From Acidaminococcaceae bacterium (GTDB lineage: Bacteria; Bacillota; Negativicutes; Acidaminococcales; Acidaminococcaceae): a stretch of DNA of 64,000 nt. The notes under the pieces are model-generated. The model was not told the origin of the DNA. It searched no databases and saw nothing but the letters and a program-made list of their open reading frames with translations. Both the position numbers and the translations under genes were made by a program. Below are positions 1 to 8,993 of this stretch, piece after piece (the stretch's first letter is position 1; every line of letters starts with the position of its first letter). The DNA lies in contig JAKVKY010000003.1 in the NCBI GenBank assembly GCA_022484685.1, positions 53,828 through 117,827 of the forward strand, written 5' to 3'.

Positions 1-758
1 TCGTGACCAAACTTATCGTTCGTAGGTTTTAAGTTATTTAAGTCAAACATAAAACAAGTAAGTAAAATATTGTCCGCGATCGGGTCAGGATTGAGCAACC
101 GTTCCTTACAGGCACGGTTATTACTAAGACCCGTAGCCTGATCAAGATACGCCAGCGCGCTCAAAGCCGAGTTCTCCATATGCAGGTCGCGCATCTTCTT
201 CAACTTCGTGGCATAAATAAAGCCCAGCATAATAAAGATTATCAGGTCCAGAACTTCCAGGGTCTTAATTTTCAGGACGATGGTATCGATATAATCCTCG
301 GCGGCATCCGCCGTAGCATCTGCGAACTTATAATAAGTTTCACTGGCGGCATACAACTGTGGCAACAAATTTTTATCCTGACGGTAGGCATAAATTATTT
401 TTTTCAGTTCCTGCCACTGTACCTGCTGCGCTGCTAAAAGTTCATTATAAGTATCATCATCTATCTGATGAATGCCTAAATTACCTTTGCCGCTCCGTAG
501 TTCTGTCATGATGGCATCCAACTGCCCCATTAACTGGTCGTCCCTGTAACCGGCGATTTCGTTCTTCACCAGCCTTTGCGAACCACCCCTAAGCCGACCG
601 GCATAGTTAATCAAGCTGCCGTTACCCTGGATTAAGTTAACATTCAAAATCAGGAATAAAGTTAAGATAGCCAGGACGCAAACTAAAACCATCCTGATCA
701 CATCCTGCTTATTATCTTTTCCCTGGTTCAGAATCTCTTGCCGGTCATCATTATTCAT
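1..758 (-). CDS. GGDEF-domain membrane protein, partial (runs off left edge)
   Basis: The open frame starts at ATG 758, with GGGGTGG about 8 bases upstream, and stays open for 252 codons to base 1, so the C-terminus is missing. A hydrophobic segment lies near residues 23-40 (VLVCVLAILTLFLIL), followed by about 110 residues of presumed extracytoplasmic sensor, then a second membrane segment near residues 163-177 (VLDLIIFIMLGFIYA). The visible part of the cytoplasmic domain matches the start of GGDEF domains: a D-x-x-T-G-L-x-N-x-R motif, then FDLNNLKPTNDKFGH, which is the usual F-D-x-D-x-F-K-x-x-N-D-x-x-G-H block. A diguanylate cyclase, or a degenerate relative, is likely. The GGDEF signature itself is outside the window, so activity cannot be judged. 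Confidence 0.8.
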   Translation of the reverse strand, partial: MNNDDRQEILNQGKDNKQDVIRMVLVCVLAILTLFLILNVNLIQGNGSLINYAGRLRGGSQRLVKNEIAGYRDDQLMGQLDAIMTELRSGKGNLGIHQIDDDTYNELLAAQQVQWQELKKIIYAYRQDKNLLPQLYAASETYYKFADATADAAEDYIDTIVLKIKTLEVLDLIIFIMLGFIYATKLKKMRDLHMENSALSALAYLDQATGLSNNRACKERLLNPDPIADNILLTCFMFDLNNLKPTNDKFGH

Positions 759-992
759 GCCTGCACCACCCCATAGTAGATATTTTACCCTAAATCAGGC
801 TAAGGAACAACTGTTAAAGCCAGAAAATTTAATTCCTTGGATTATTTAATTTTAATTGTTATTATTATAAAATTTTTAATTGCTGGTTGCACACCTGCGC
901 CAAAAGTTTTAAAATAAATTTAATAAAGCTTAAGGAACTTATTCATACTTCTGCTTTCCAGTCATAGAAAATCTATTTTGAGGAGCGATACC

Positions 993-2123
993 ATGAAAGA
1001 ATTATTTCTACCTTTCTTTGCTAAATTAACGGAAGCCCAGCGCACTAACATTAAAAATATCGCCTTATTATTTACCGTCATCTGCTGCGTTATCCTTGGC
1101 TATTTTTCCTACATGCTTGATACCGATATCAGCCATAGCGAAAGTTCCTGGAAAAGAAAGATGAACACCGAGCCCCAGGTTGCTGCCGATCTGCAGGTAG
1201 TCAGTAAAGATGCTACCAAGGTTTTATGCGGTACTTATGTGGAGGGCATTCATGATATCGATATGGCTCACGGTGGTTACTGGGTCAACTTTATGACCTG
1301 GTTCCGCTGGGATGGCGATGAAATTCAGGATATGGCCGACCATTTTCGTATTTACCGCGGCGTTATCAAGCAAAAAAGCGTCGTTAAAAGTTATAAATCC
1401 GGCAATACCCATTACCAGTTAGTCCGCCTGGAAGCCATTGTGGATAAAAGTTTTGCTACCAAACGTTTCCCTCTGGACGGTCAGCAGTTTGTCTTTTATC
1501 TGGAGCCTTTTTACACGGCCAAGCGCGTGGTCCTGGTTGCCGATACTAAGGAAAGCAATGTGAACCGCAATCTGGATATTGACGGTTACCGTTTTGAAAA
1601 TAGTATGGTCAGTACCTTTGCTTATGAATATCGGAATACCCGGGGAGACGTGGAACTGGAAAAGTCCACGGATAAAAATATCGTGACCGAACTGGCCACG
1701 GGGGTCCGGGTAAAACGCGATGGATTTGGTCTATACGCTAAATGTTTTATCGCACTTTATGGTTGCATCATTTGGGCTCTGCTCACGCTCTTCATTAATA
1801 TTTACCATCACGTCGACCCCCTGGAAATGATTCCGGAAGCACTGTTCGGCTGCGTAGCCAATATCATGGTCGGTGCCAGCCTGCTGCCCGAAGCTCTGGA
1901 TATGGGCCTTTTGGAATATGTAAATATCTGGGGCATCCTCACCATCCTGACCGCCACCGTGGTCATCATTAATGTCAATGCTATCCGTCATCGTGAGGCT
2001 TTGCCGGATGGTACCTGTTATTATGCCGCTTCTTTTGGTCGCGTGATGTTCTACCTCATCACCTTATTTGCGATCGTTGGTAACCTGCTGTTGCCTTTAA
2101 TAGCCTATAATCGTCAGTTCTAA
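993..2123 (+). CDS. Membrane protein resembling prokaryotic pentameric ligand-gated ion channels
   Basis: 376 residues from ATG 993, chosen because AGGAG lies 7 bases upstream; the upstream in-frame TTG at 978 has no such site. Topology by eye: one N-terminal membrane segment (about 22-44), an extracytoplasmic domain (about 45-245), then four hydrophobic segments (about 251-271, 279-297, 311-329, 348-371). The extracytoplasmic part reads like the Cys-loop-receptor ligand-binding fold: VLCGTYVEGIHDIDMAHGGY and a W-x-x-W pair near 98-106, then FPLDGQ at 159-164, the position of the FPxDxQ hallmark. The LP at 298-299 followed by EYVNIW resembles the M2-M3 linker of these channels. There are no Cys-loop cysteines, as in bacterial members. 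The extra N-terminal helix and weak M2 similarity leave the channel role uncertain. It is a single gene ending at a shared terminator. Confidence 0.55.
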   Translation: MKELFLPFFAKLTEAQRTNIKNIALLFTVICCVILGYFSYMLDTDISHSESSWKRKMNTEPQVAADLQVVSKDATKVLCGTYVEGIHDIDMAHGGYWVNFMTWFRWDGDEIQDMADHFRIYRGVIKQKSVVKSYKSGNTHYQLVRLEAIVDKSFATKRFPLDGQQFVFYLEPFYTAKRVVLVADTKESNVNRNLDIDGYRFENSMVSTFAYEYRNTRGDVELEKSTDKNIVTELATGVRVKRDGFGLYAKCFIALYGCIIWALLTLFINIYHHVDPLEMIPEALFGCVANIMVGASLLPEALDMGLLEYVNIWGILTILTATVVIINVNAIRHREALPDGTCYYAASFGRVMFYLITLFAIVGNLLLPLIAYNRQF

Positions 2124-2169
2124 AATTAATTTTCTTCCTAAAGACAAAACACCCGGTGACTAAACGGAC

Positions 2170-2208
2170 AAAGGTCCTGCTAACAGTCAGTTAGCAGGAC
2201 CTTTTATT
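2170..2208. terminator. Bidirectional rho-independent terminator
   Basis: A near-perfect stem (AAAGGTCCTGCTAAC pairing with GTTAGCAGGACCTTT around a 5-base loop) has T-rich sequence on one side and A-rich sequence on the other. It separates the channel-like gene from the convergent end of the histidine operon. Confidence 0.85.
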
Positions 2209-2217
2209 TTAATTCTC

Positions 2218-2892
2218 TTAATACTTGCTGTTATTTTCTTTAGACCGGCGTCCACCCAACTCACTGAGCAATTCGCCCGGCGTAATATTATGATAAGCCA
2301 ATAGTACCAGGCAGTGATACCATAAATCGCTCATCTCGTACAAGACTTCCTCTTTGCTGTTGTTCTTGCTGGCGATAATGGTCTCAGCACTTTCCTCGCC
2401 CACCTTTTTCAAGATCTTATCCTGACCGCTGGTGAACAAGTACTTGGTATAACTCTTAGGACCGCCGTTTTCCCGTTTATAAAGAATGACCTTGTAAAGT
2501 TCGGCCAGCACCCCGGGAATGCTATCCTGTTTTACTTCCGGAACCGGTAAATTTTTGCCTTCGCCGGCATTCCACAAAGGATTAAAGAAACAACTGTAGG
2601 CACCCGTATGGCAGGCCACGCCCTTTTGTTTCACCTTGACCAGGAGTGCATCGCCATCACAATCATAGGTGATAGATTGTACTTCCTGAGTGTTGCCGCT
2701 GGTCTCGCCTTTATGCCATAATTCCTGACGGCTGCGGCTCCAGAACCAGGTTTGTCCTGTTTCGGCCGTCCGGGCCAGGGACTCACCGTTCATATAAGCT
2801 AACATCAAAACAGCACCGGTCTTAGCGTCCTGCACAATCGCCGGAATTAAACCTTTCTCGTCAAATTTAACGTTTGCAAAATTAATCTTCAT
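2218..2892 (-). CDS. hisIE: Bifunctional phosphoribosyl-AMP cyclohydrolase / phosphoribosyl-ATP pyrophosphatase
   Basis: 224 residues. It catalyses steps 2 and 3 of histidine synthesis: removal of pyrophosphate from PR-ATP (HisE part), then opening of the adenine ring of PR-AMP (HisI part). The HisI domain (about 1-115) shows YDCDGDALL and the CHTGAYSCF metal/active-site block. The HisE domain (about 120-220) shows the [10 protein letters not shown] and [14 protein letters not shown] helices of the MazG-like fold. It is the last gene of the his operon, and its ATG overlaps the hisF stop by 4 bases, suggesting translational coupling. The length is typical of the fusion. Confidence 0.97.
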   Translation of the reverse strand: MKINFANVKFDEKGLIPAIVQDAKTGAVLMLAYMNGESLARTAETGQTWFWSRSRQELWHKGETSGNTQEVQSITYDCDGDALLVKVKQKGVACHTGAYSCFFNPLWNAGEGKNLPVPEVKQDSIPGVLAELYKVILYKRENGGPKSYTKYLFTSGQDKILKKVGEESAETIIASKNNSKEEVLYEMSDLWYHCLVLLAYHNITPGELLSELGGRRSKENNSKY

Positions 2893-3650
2893 GACATCCT
2901 CACCTCAACACCTTTAGCTTGTAAATACTCTTTCACCTGTTTAATCGTAAACTTGCGGTAGTGAAAAACACTGGCCGCTAAAACCGCATCCGCCTTACCC
3001 TCAGTCAGCACCTGATAAAAATGTTCCAACGTGCCGGCACCGCCGCTGGCGATAACCGGTACCGGAACCATTTCACTTACGGCCCGGGTCAGTTCCAAAT
3101 CATAACCATTCTGGGTGCCATCGGCATCCATACTGGTCAAAAGAATCTCACCCGCACCCAGATCCACAGCCTGCTTAATCCAGGTCAGGGCGTCCAGTCC
3201 CGTAGGGGTACGACCGCCGTTCACATACACTTCCCACTGGTGGGTACCGCACCGTTTGGCATCTACCGCCAGGACGATGCACTGACTGCCAAAAAGCTGG
3301 GCGCCTTCCCTGAGCAGCTGCGGATTTTTTACAGCTGCCGTATTAAGCGAGGTCTTATCGGCGCCTGCCTTCAGGCAGTTCCTAATATCCTGCACCGTAC
3401 TGATACCACCGCCTACCGTCAGTGGCATAAACGCCCGCCCGGCCGTACGATTAATCACGTCCAGCATACTTTTACGCTGTTCCACGCTGGCGGTGATATC
3501 CAGGAAGACCAGTTCATCCGCCATCTCTTCGTCGTAGCGGGCAGCCAGTTCCACCGGATCGCCGGCGTCACGCAGGCCCACAAAATTAGTGCCTTTCACC
3601 ACACGTCCGGCTTTCACATCCAGACAGGGAATAATCCTCTTAGTGTGCAT
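2889..3650 (-). CDS. hisF: Imidazole glycerol phosphate synthase, cyclase subunit
   Basis: 253 residues, a (beta/alpha)8 barrel that closes the imidazole ring using ammonia from HisH and releases IGP and AICAR. The first catalytic aspartate is in [13 protein letters not shown] near residue 11 and the second in LAVDAK near 130. The phosphate-binding VGGGI and SGGAG loops are present. It overlaps hisA by 11 bases and hisIE by 4. The partner hisH lies two genes upstream in the same operon. Confidence 0.97.
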   Translation of the reverse strand: MHTKRIIPCLDVKAGRVVKGTNFVGLRDAGDPVELAARYDEEMADELVFLDITASVEQRKSMLDVINRTAGRAFMPLTVGGGISTVQDIRNCLKAGADKTSLNTAAVKNPQLLREGAQLFGSQCIVLAVDAKRCGTHQWEVYVNGGRTPTGLDALTWIKQAVDLGAGEILLTSMDADGTQNGYDLELTRAVSEMVPVPVIASGGAGTLEHFYQVLTEGKADAVLAASVFHYRKFTIKQVKEYLQAKGVEVRMS

Positions 3651-4380
3651 GAGCAGCTCCCTTCACCAAAGCCAGCGCTGCCTTCAAATCGATGGCACCG
3701 GTGTAGATAGCCTTGCCGATGATGCAGCCTTCAATCCCGTCTGCCTCGCACGCCATAAGTTTTTTCACATCCGCCAGATCATGGACGCCGCCGCTGGCTA
3801 CCACTTTCACGCCGCTCTCCCGGGCCAGTTTAGCTGTTGCTTCCACGTTCACGCCGCTAAGCATGCCATCTCTGCCGATATCGGTAAAAATAATATGCCG
3901 CACACCAAACGCAGCCATCTGTTTAGCCAGTTCAATGTAATTTAAGCCGCTGCCGTCACCCCAACCATGCAGGGCAACCTCCCCGTTCCTGGCATCAATT
4001 CCGATTACCATCTGGTGGGGAAAATATTTACAGGTTTCCCGGACCAGTTCCTGGTCATCCACTGCCGCGCTGCCCAGGATAACCCGGGATACACCCAGAT
4101 CCAAAAGCTGGGACACAGTTTCCATGCTGCGGATGCCGCCGCCTACCTCGATAGGAATTTTACTGGCTGCCAGGATCCTTTTAATCGTGGCCAGGTTACG
4201 TTCACCACCGGACCTGGCGCCATCCAGATCCACCACATGGATAAATTCGGCGCCGGCTTCAGAAAATCTAACCGCCATCTCGGCCGGGTCATCCGCAAAA
4301 ACTGTTTCCTGATCAAACCGTCCTTCCGTCAGGCGCACACATTTACCGCCCCGAATATCAATTGCCGGAAATATAATCAT
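3640..4380 (-). CDS. hisA: ProFAR isomerase (phosphoribosylformimino-AICAR-P isomerase)
   Basis: 246 residues, a (beta/alpha)8 barrel homologous to HisF that carries out the Amadori rearrangement of ProFAR to PRFAR. The catalytic aspartates are in [13 protein letters not shown] (residue 8) and TDIGRDGML (near 130), and the VGGGIR phosphate loop is present. It lies 12 bases after hisH and overlaps hisF. Length and motifs are those of a normal HisA rather than the dual-specificity PriA type, although that cannot be excluded by eye. Confidence 0.96.
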   Translation of the reverse strand: MIIFPAIDIRGGKCVRLTEGRFDQETVFADDPAEMAVRFSEAGAEFIHVVDLDGARSGGERNLATIKRILAASKIPIEVGGGIRSMETVSQLLDLGVSRVILGSAAVDDQELVRETCKYFPHQMVIGIDARNGEVALHGWGDGSGLNYIELAKQMAAFGVRHIIFTDIGRDGMLSGVNVEATAKLARESGVKVVASGGVHDLADVKKLMACEADGIEGCIIGKAIYTGAIDLKAALALVKGAAHAH

Positions 4381-4392
4381 CTTGCGCCCTCC

Positions 4393-4998
4393 TTACCATG
4401 CTACAAATTTCTGTAATAAACTTAAGCCTACCCGGCTGCTTTTTTCCGGATGGAACTGAAATCCTTGTACGCTGCCTCTGCCCACGCTGGCCGTAATTTC
4501 CTGTCCATAGTCGCACACTGCGGTAATTAAACTTTTATCTTCCGGTTCACAATGATAGCTATGCACAAAATAAACATATTGCCCGGCGGCTTCCGTCAAA
4601 AGCGGCGATGGAGTTTTAAGTTCCAACCGGTTCCAACCCATATGCGGTATTTTTTCCCTGGTGGTCAGCTTGCGGACCTGTCCGGGGAAATAACCCAGAC
4701 CCTGTACGCCTGGCGCCTCCTCGCTGCCTTCAAACAAAACCTGCATGCCCAGGCAGATGCCCAGGAAGGGCTTGCCACTGTGCAGATACTCTTGCAAGAG
4801 CGGCACCAGACCGGCTTCTGTCAAATTTGCCATACAGTCACCAAAAGCTCCCACGCCGGGCAGAATTAATTTTTCCGCCTTGGCAATCAGCGCCGGATCA
4901 CCCGTCACCACAGGAACTCCCCCTACCGCCAGGATTGCTTTATTCACACTATGCAGATTGCCCATGCCATAGTCGACAATTATTACCTGTTTGGTCAT
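4393..4998 (-). CDS. hisH: Imidazole glycerol phosphate synthase, glutaminase subunit
   Basis: 201 residues from ATG 4998, chosen because GGAATGAAG sits directly before it; the ATG at 5004 is itself inside that site. This class I amidotransferase releases ammonia from glutamine for HisF. The nucleophile is Cys82 in GICLGMQ, and the catalytic His183/Glu185 are in QFHPEKS. About 47 bases separate it from hisB, and this gap holds a small GC-rich hairpin (CACCGG/CCGGTG) that could affect processing or translation. Confidence 0.96.
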   Translation of the reverse strand: MTKQVIIVDYGMGNLHSVNKAILAVGGVPVVTGDPALIAKAEKLILPGVGAFGDCMANLTEAGLVPLLQEYLHSGKPFLGICLGMQVLFEGSEEAPGVQGLGYFPGQVRKLTTREKIPHMGWNRLELKTPSPLLTEAAGQYVYFVHSYHCEPEDKSLITAVCDYGQEITASVGRGSVQGFQFHPEKSSRVGLSLLQKFVAW

Positions 4999-5045
4999 CT
5001 TCATTCCACACCGGGAACACCGGTGCGTCCCCGTATCTCCCCTTC

Positions 5046-5708
5046 TTACAAAGTTCCCTTACTGCTCATGACACCGTGCACCCGGCTGTCCATAGCCACC
5101 GCCTGCGCCAAAGCCCTGGCAAAAGCTTTAAACATACCTTCAATCAGGTGGTGCACATTACTGCCATACAAGACATTTATATGCAGGGTCAGACCGCTTT
5201 CCATGGCCACAGCCCTAAAAAATTCCTCTGCCATCTCCGTGTCAAAGTTGCCCAACTTAAGCTTAGGAATCTCGGCATGAAAAACCAGGAACGGCCGGCC
5301 TGAAAAATCCAGGGCCACCTGCACCAGGGTTTCATCCATAGGAATCAGTGCTTCCCCATAACGATGGATACCCGTCTTATCTCCCAGCGCTTGTTTCAGC
5401 GCCTGCCCCAAGGCCAGGCCGCAATCCTCCACCGTATGGTGACTGTCTACCTCCAAATCACCCTGCGCCTGCATTTCTAAATCCACAAAGCCATGCCGGG
5501 CCAGCAAGACCAGCATGTGGTCCAGAAAGCCCACACCGGTAGCAATCTTATGCTTACCACTGCCATCCAGGTTCAATTTAAGCTGTACGCTGGTCTCCGC
5601 CGTAGTCCGCTTAATCTCGGCCACACGGGCAGCAACTGCCGGTTTACGTTTGCGTCCCGGTTTGTGATTAGTCCCTGCAGATTTCGTTAGTGTTTTTGTC
5701 CGTACCAT
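5046..5708 (-). CDS. hisB: Imidazoleglycerol-phosphate dehydratase, with basic N-terminal extension
   Basis: 220 residues. It dehydrates IGP to imidazole acetol phosphate. The two metal-binding signatures are HHTVED (90-95) and HHLIEG (186-191). It is monofunctional, with no phosphatase domain. Family members usually begin close to the RVAEIKRTTAET segment at residue 28. Here GGGGAGG lies 8-9 bases before ATG 5708, so the extra ~27 residues, rich in Lys, Arg and Thr, appear to be translated. The start is one base past the hisC stop. Confidence 0.96.
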   Translation of the reverse strand: MVRTKTLTKSAGTNHKPGRKRKPAVAARVAEIKRTTAETSVQLKLNLDGSGKHKIATGVGFLDHMLVLLARHGFVDLEMQAQGDLEVDSHHTVEDCGLALGQALKQALGDKTGIHRYGEALIPMDETLVQVALDFSGRPFLVFHAEIPKLKLGNFDTEMAEEFFRAVAMESGLTLHINVLYGSNVHHLIEGMFKAFARALAQAVAMDSRVHGVMSSKGTL

Positions 5709-5709
5709 C

Positions 5710-6909
5710 TTATCTGCCTCCCCGGCATAAAGTCTTAATCGCGCCTAAAACTTTGACATTCTCTTCCGGCCTGCCCATCGTGATCCGCATGCAGCCCTGA
5801 AGTGCCGGATGTTCCGTGAAGTCTCTGATTAAAATACGTTCCTGCAGTAAATTTTTGAAAATATATTTGCCAGCTTTGGTAGCCTGACTGTAATTATTGT
5901 CCCGGCCAAACTCTTCATCGTACTTAACGGCCAGTCGCTCCCGCAGTTCTCCTGCCGGTGTACAGCACAAGAAATTGGTAGCACTGGGATAAACCTGCAT
6001 GCCCACGCTGGCTAACTCACCGGCAAAAATATCCCGCTGGCTGATAATCTCATCCTGAATATCCTTATACGCATCCCGGTGCTGATAACAGCTGGCCGCT
6101 ACCATCAAAGAATAGCCATTCACATGGTAAGGCAGCAGCGTCTTGCCTAAAATACGCATCATGAGCGCACTGCCCACAGCATAACCGCACCGCATACCCG
6201 CTAAACCATAAGCCTTGGAAAAAGTACGGAAGACCATAAAATTACTATATTTTCCGGTCAGGGCCAAGGTACTGCCCGCCACCAGCTTCAGCTTGGCCAG
6301 GGGCCGCAAATCTCTGGCATCCACGCCGCTGCCCCGGGCAAATTCCATGTACGCCTCGTCCATGATGACCGGGCAATCCACATTAGCAATAATTTCTTCC
6401 ATGGCCGCTAACGGATTGTAATTACCCGTAGGATTATTAGGATTACAAATAATCAAGAGAGCCGGCTGTTGCTTCTTACAAAAATCTATCACTACCGCCG
6501 GGTCCACAAAACCTTCCACGTCCAGGGGAAAAGGAGCAGCTTCGCTGTCCGCCAGGTTGGCATAAACCCCGTACATGGAAAAACTGGGATACGGATACGC
6601 GATACGTCTGCCCGCGCCGCCAAAAGCATAACAAGCCATCTGTAAAAGTTCACTGCTGCCATTGCCGATACGTACATTGGCTTCATCCATCCCTAAGTCG
6701 TCGGCAATCAGCCGGGCCAGACTTTCTGCTTTCATGGGCGGATAGCGGTTAAAACTAAAATTCCGTGTCCGGTCCAGTACTTCTTCTAAAACCGGCGCCG
6801 GCATCGGATAGTTATTCTCATTGGCGTTGACGACGATATCGGCATCAACGGTCTCTACCTCATATTCTTCCAGACGTTCCAACCCTTTACGGGCATTAAT
6901 GAATGCCAT
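5710..6909 (-). CDS. hisC: Histidinol-phosphate aminotransferase
   Basis: 399 residues from ATG 6909. The GTG at 6921 touches the ribosome-binding AAGGAG, so it is unlikely to be the start. This is a PLP-dependent fold-type I aminotransferase converting imidazole acetol phosphate to histidinol phosphate. Visible are NPNNPTG (156-162), DEAYMEF with the PLP aspartate (184-190), and the Schiff-base Lys232 in RTFSKAYGLAG. An extra loop of about 25 residues (roughly 192-220) lies between the aspartate and the lysine. It follows hisD by about 65 bases. Confidence 0.95.
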   Translation of the reverse strand: MAFINARKGLERLEEYEVETVDADIVVNANENNYPMPAPVLEEVLDRTRNFSFNRYPPMKAESLARLIADDLGMDEANVRIGNGSSELLQMACYAFGGAGRRIAYPYPSFSMYGVYANLADSEAAPFPLDVEGFVDPAVVIDFCKKQQPALLIICNPNNPTGNYNPLAAMEEIIANVDCPVIMDEAYMEFARGSGVDARDLRPLAKLKLVAGSTLALTGKYSNFMVFRTFSKAYGLAGMRCGYAVGSALMMRILGKTLLPYHVNGYSLMVAASCYQHRDAYKDIQDEIISQRDIFAGELASVGMQVYPSATNFLCCTPAGELRERLAVKYDEEFGRDNNYSQATKAGKYIFKNLLQERILIRDFTEHPALQGCMRITMGRPEENVKVLGAIKTLCRGGR

Positions 6910-6973
6910 CTTACCCCTCACTCCTTGCTTGATTCCTCCACACTGTTAGTACACACCGCTACATACCAATCCT

Positions 6974-8317
6974 TTATTTGCCAATACGTTTCCTGATTGC
7001 ATTGGCATGAGCGCCCAGGCCTTCCGCCTCCGCCATCATGATAATATCTTCCGCAGCTTCGCTTAAAGCCGCCTGGGTATAAGCGATGATGCTGGTCTTT
7101 TTCATAAAAGTTTCCACGTTCAGGACGCTATAAAACTTGGCAGTGCCGCCCGTAGGTAAAATATGGTTAGGACCGGCATAATAATCACCCAAAGGTTCCG
7201 GAGAATAAGCTCCCAAGAATAAAGCGCCGGCGTTACGCAGCTTAGGCAGCATCTCAAACGGTGACCTGGTCATAATTTCCAGATGCTCGGGCGCGCTGAT
7301 GTTGGCCATAGCCACTACCTGTTCCAGATCTTTAGCCAGGATAATTTTACCCTGCCCTTCCAGCGAGGTACGGGCAATTTCTTCCCGGGATAACTGTTTC
7401 AACTGTACTTCCAGTTCGGCTGCGGTAGCCGTAGCCACCTCCGGACTATCCGTCAACAGGATGGCGCAAGCCAAAGGATCATGCTCCGCCTGGCTTAACA
7501 AATCGGCCGCCAGATATTCCGGCTTAGCCGTTTCATCCGCTACAATTAAAATTTCACTGGGACCGGCCAGCATATCAATATCCACATGGCCGTACACGGC
7601 TTTTTTAGCCAAGGTCACGAAAATATTGCCGGGACCGGTAATCTTATTGACCTTGGGCACGGTCTCCGTACCAAAGGCCATGGCAGCAATGGCCTGGGCA
7701 CCGCCCATCTTATAAATCTCGGTAATGCCTAATTTCTCCGCCGTGATCAGCACGTACGGATTCAGCTTACCATCCCGTCCTGGAGGCGCTGCCATCACGA
7801 TATGGGGAACGCCGGCCACGATAGCCGGGCAGGCATTCATAATTACGGAAGAAGGATACGCAGCGGTACCACCGGGAACATACAAACCTACGGAATCCAC
7901 CGGCGTCAACTTCTGGCCCAGCATACTGCCATGAGCCCGTTCGGTCAGCCAGCTTTTGGGCATTTGTTCCACGTGAAACTTTTTCACATTCTTAATCGCC
8001 CGGCAGATAGCGTCAATGACCTTAGGATCAACCAGGGTCCTGGCCTCGTCAAATTCTTTTTCCGTAACCCGTAGCTGGTCAGCTGTCAAATTGGCTTTAT
8101 CCAGCAGGTTCGTGTAATACAGCAGCTTGGCATCACCGCCGTGCCGCACCTCATTCACAATCTTCTCTACCACCTGGGCTGCGGTCAGAGGTGCGCCAAA
8201 CATGGCGTTCACACCTTCCTGTACCCTGGGGCTGAGCGTTGCTTCATCAAAAGCTTTTTTCTTTAACAAAGCGGCCATCTGGGCCGGAGTCATCTTTCTG
8301 GCATCGGTAACTTGCAT
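6974..8317 (-). CDS. hisD: Histidinol dehydrogenase
   Basis: 447 residues. It performs the last two steps, oxidising histidinol to histidine with NAD and zinc. Zinc and catalytic motifs are visible: LLSQAEHDP, SAPEHLE and YAGPNHILPTGG. Length is normal for the family. ATG 8317 shares a base with the hisG stop, suggesting coupled translation. Confidence 0.97.
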   Translation of the reverse strand: MQVTDARKMTPAQMAALLKKKAFDEATLSPRVQEGVNAMFGAPLTAAQVVEKIVNEVRHGGDAKLLYYTNLLDKANLTADQLRVTEKEFDEARTLVDPKVIDAICRAIKNVKKFHVEQMPKSWLTERAHGSMLGQKLTPVDSVGLYVPGGTAAYPSSVIMNACPAIVAGVPHIVMAAPPGRDGKLNPYVLITAEKLGITEIYKMGGAQAIAAMAFGTETVPKVNKITGPGNIFVTLAKKAVYGHVDIDMLAGPSEILIVADETAKPEYLAADLLSQAEHDPLACAILLTDSPEVATATAAELEVQLKQLSREEIARTSLEGQGKIILAKDLEQVVAMANISAPEHLEIMTRSPFEMLPKLRNAGALFLGAYSPEPLGDYYAGPNHILPTGGTAKFYSVLNVETFMKKTSIIAYTQAALSEAAEDIIMMAEAEGLGAHANAIRKRIGK

Positions 8318-8991
8318 TATTTCTCCTCTTCTTCCTTTAAAACTCGTTCCAAATCTGTCACCAGTTTATGTAACCGGTCATATTTTAATTTAAAGCTGAC
8401 CCTGTTCGCAATCAAGCGGGCAGTGGCTGTAAAAACGCTGTCCACTTCCACTAACTTATTTTCTTTTAAGGTCCGTCCTGTTTCTACTATATCCACAATT
8501 AATTCGCTGAGGCCGATCAACGGTCCCAATTCGATGGAACCATTCAGTTTAATAATTTCGGTCTGAATACCCAGCTTATCAAAATAAGCTTTGGCACAAT
8601 GCGGATATTTTGTAGCCACTCTCAGATGCGCGTAATCTTCCAGTTGGGGCCGCCGGGCATTTTCCGGTACGGCCAGCATCAGCCGGCATTTACCAAAACC
8701 TAGATCTAAAAGTTCGTAAACATCTTTACGGGCTTCCAGCAGCACATCCTTACCGATGATGCCGATATCCGCAGCTCCATACTCCACATAAGTAGGCAGA
8801 TCCACTGTCTTGGTAATGATAAAACGCAGCTTCTTGGCTTCGTTGGTAATAACCAGTTTGCGGCTGCTCTCTGTGACATTATCAGCGCTGTAACCGACCT
8901 TCGCCAGCAAATCTACGCTCCGCTGGAATAGCTTTCCCTTAGGGAGAGCGATCGTAATATAATCTTCCATATAATCAGGAAACTCCTTCAT
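8317..8991 (-). CDS. hisG: ATP phosphoribosyltransferase, short catalytic form
   Basis: 224 residues, the committed step joining PRPP to ATP. This is the short form that lacks the C-terminal regulatory domain and needs HisZ, which is encoded just upstream. The TIALPKGKL start motif, GIIGKDVL, and the PRPP-binding block around VDIVETGRTL are present. The family usually starts near MEDYITIA, the ATG at 8970. That ATG has AAGGAG 12 bases away, and ATG 8991 has AAGG about 10 bases away, so the exact start is open. Confidence 0.95.
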   Translation of the reverse strand: MKEFPDYMEDYITIALPKGKLFQRSVDLLAKVGYSADNVTESSRKLVITNEAKKLRFIITKTVDLPTYVEYGAADIGIIGKDVLLEARKDVYELLDLGFGKCRLMLAVPENARRPQLEDYAHLRVATKYPHCAKAYFDKLGIQTEIIKLNGSIELGPLIGLSELIVDIVETGRTLKENKLVEVDSVFTATARLIANRVSFKLKYDRLHKLVTDLERVLKEEEEK

Positions 8992-8993
8992 GC

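Noticed and set aside
3021..3710. 229-codon plus-strand frame opposite hisF
   Set aside because: Shadow frame; composition and overlap with a conserved gene argue against coding.
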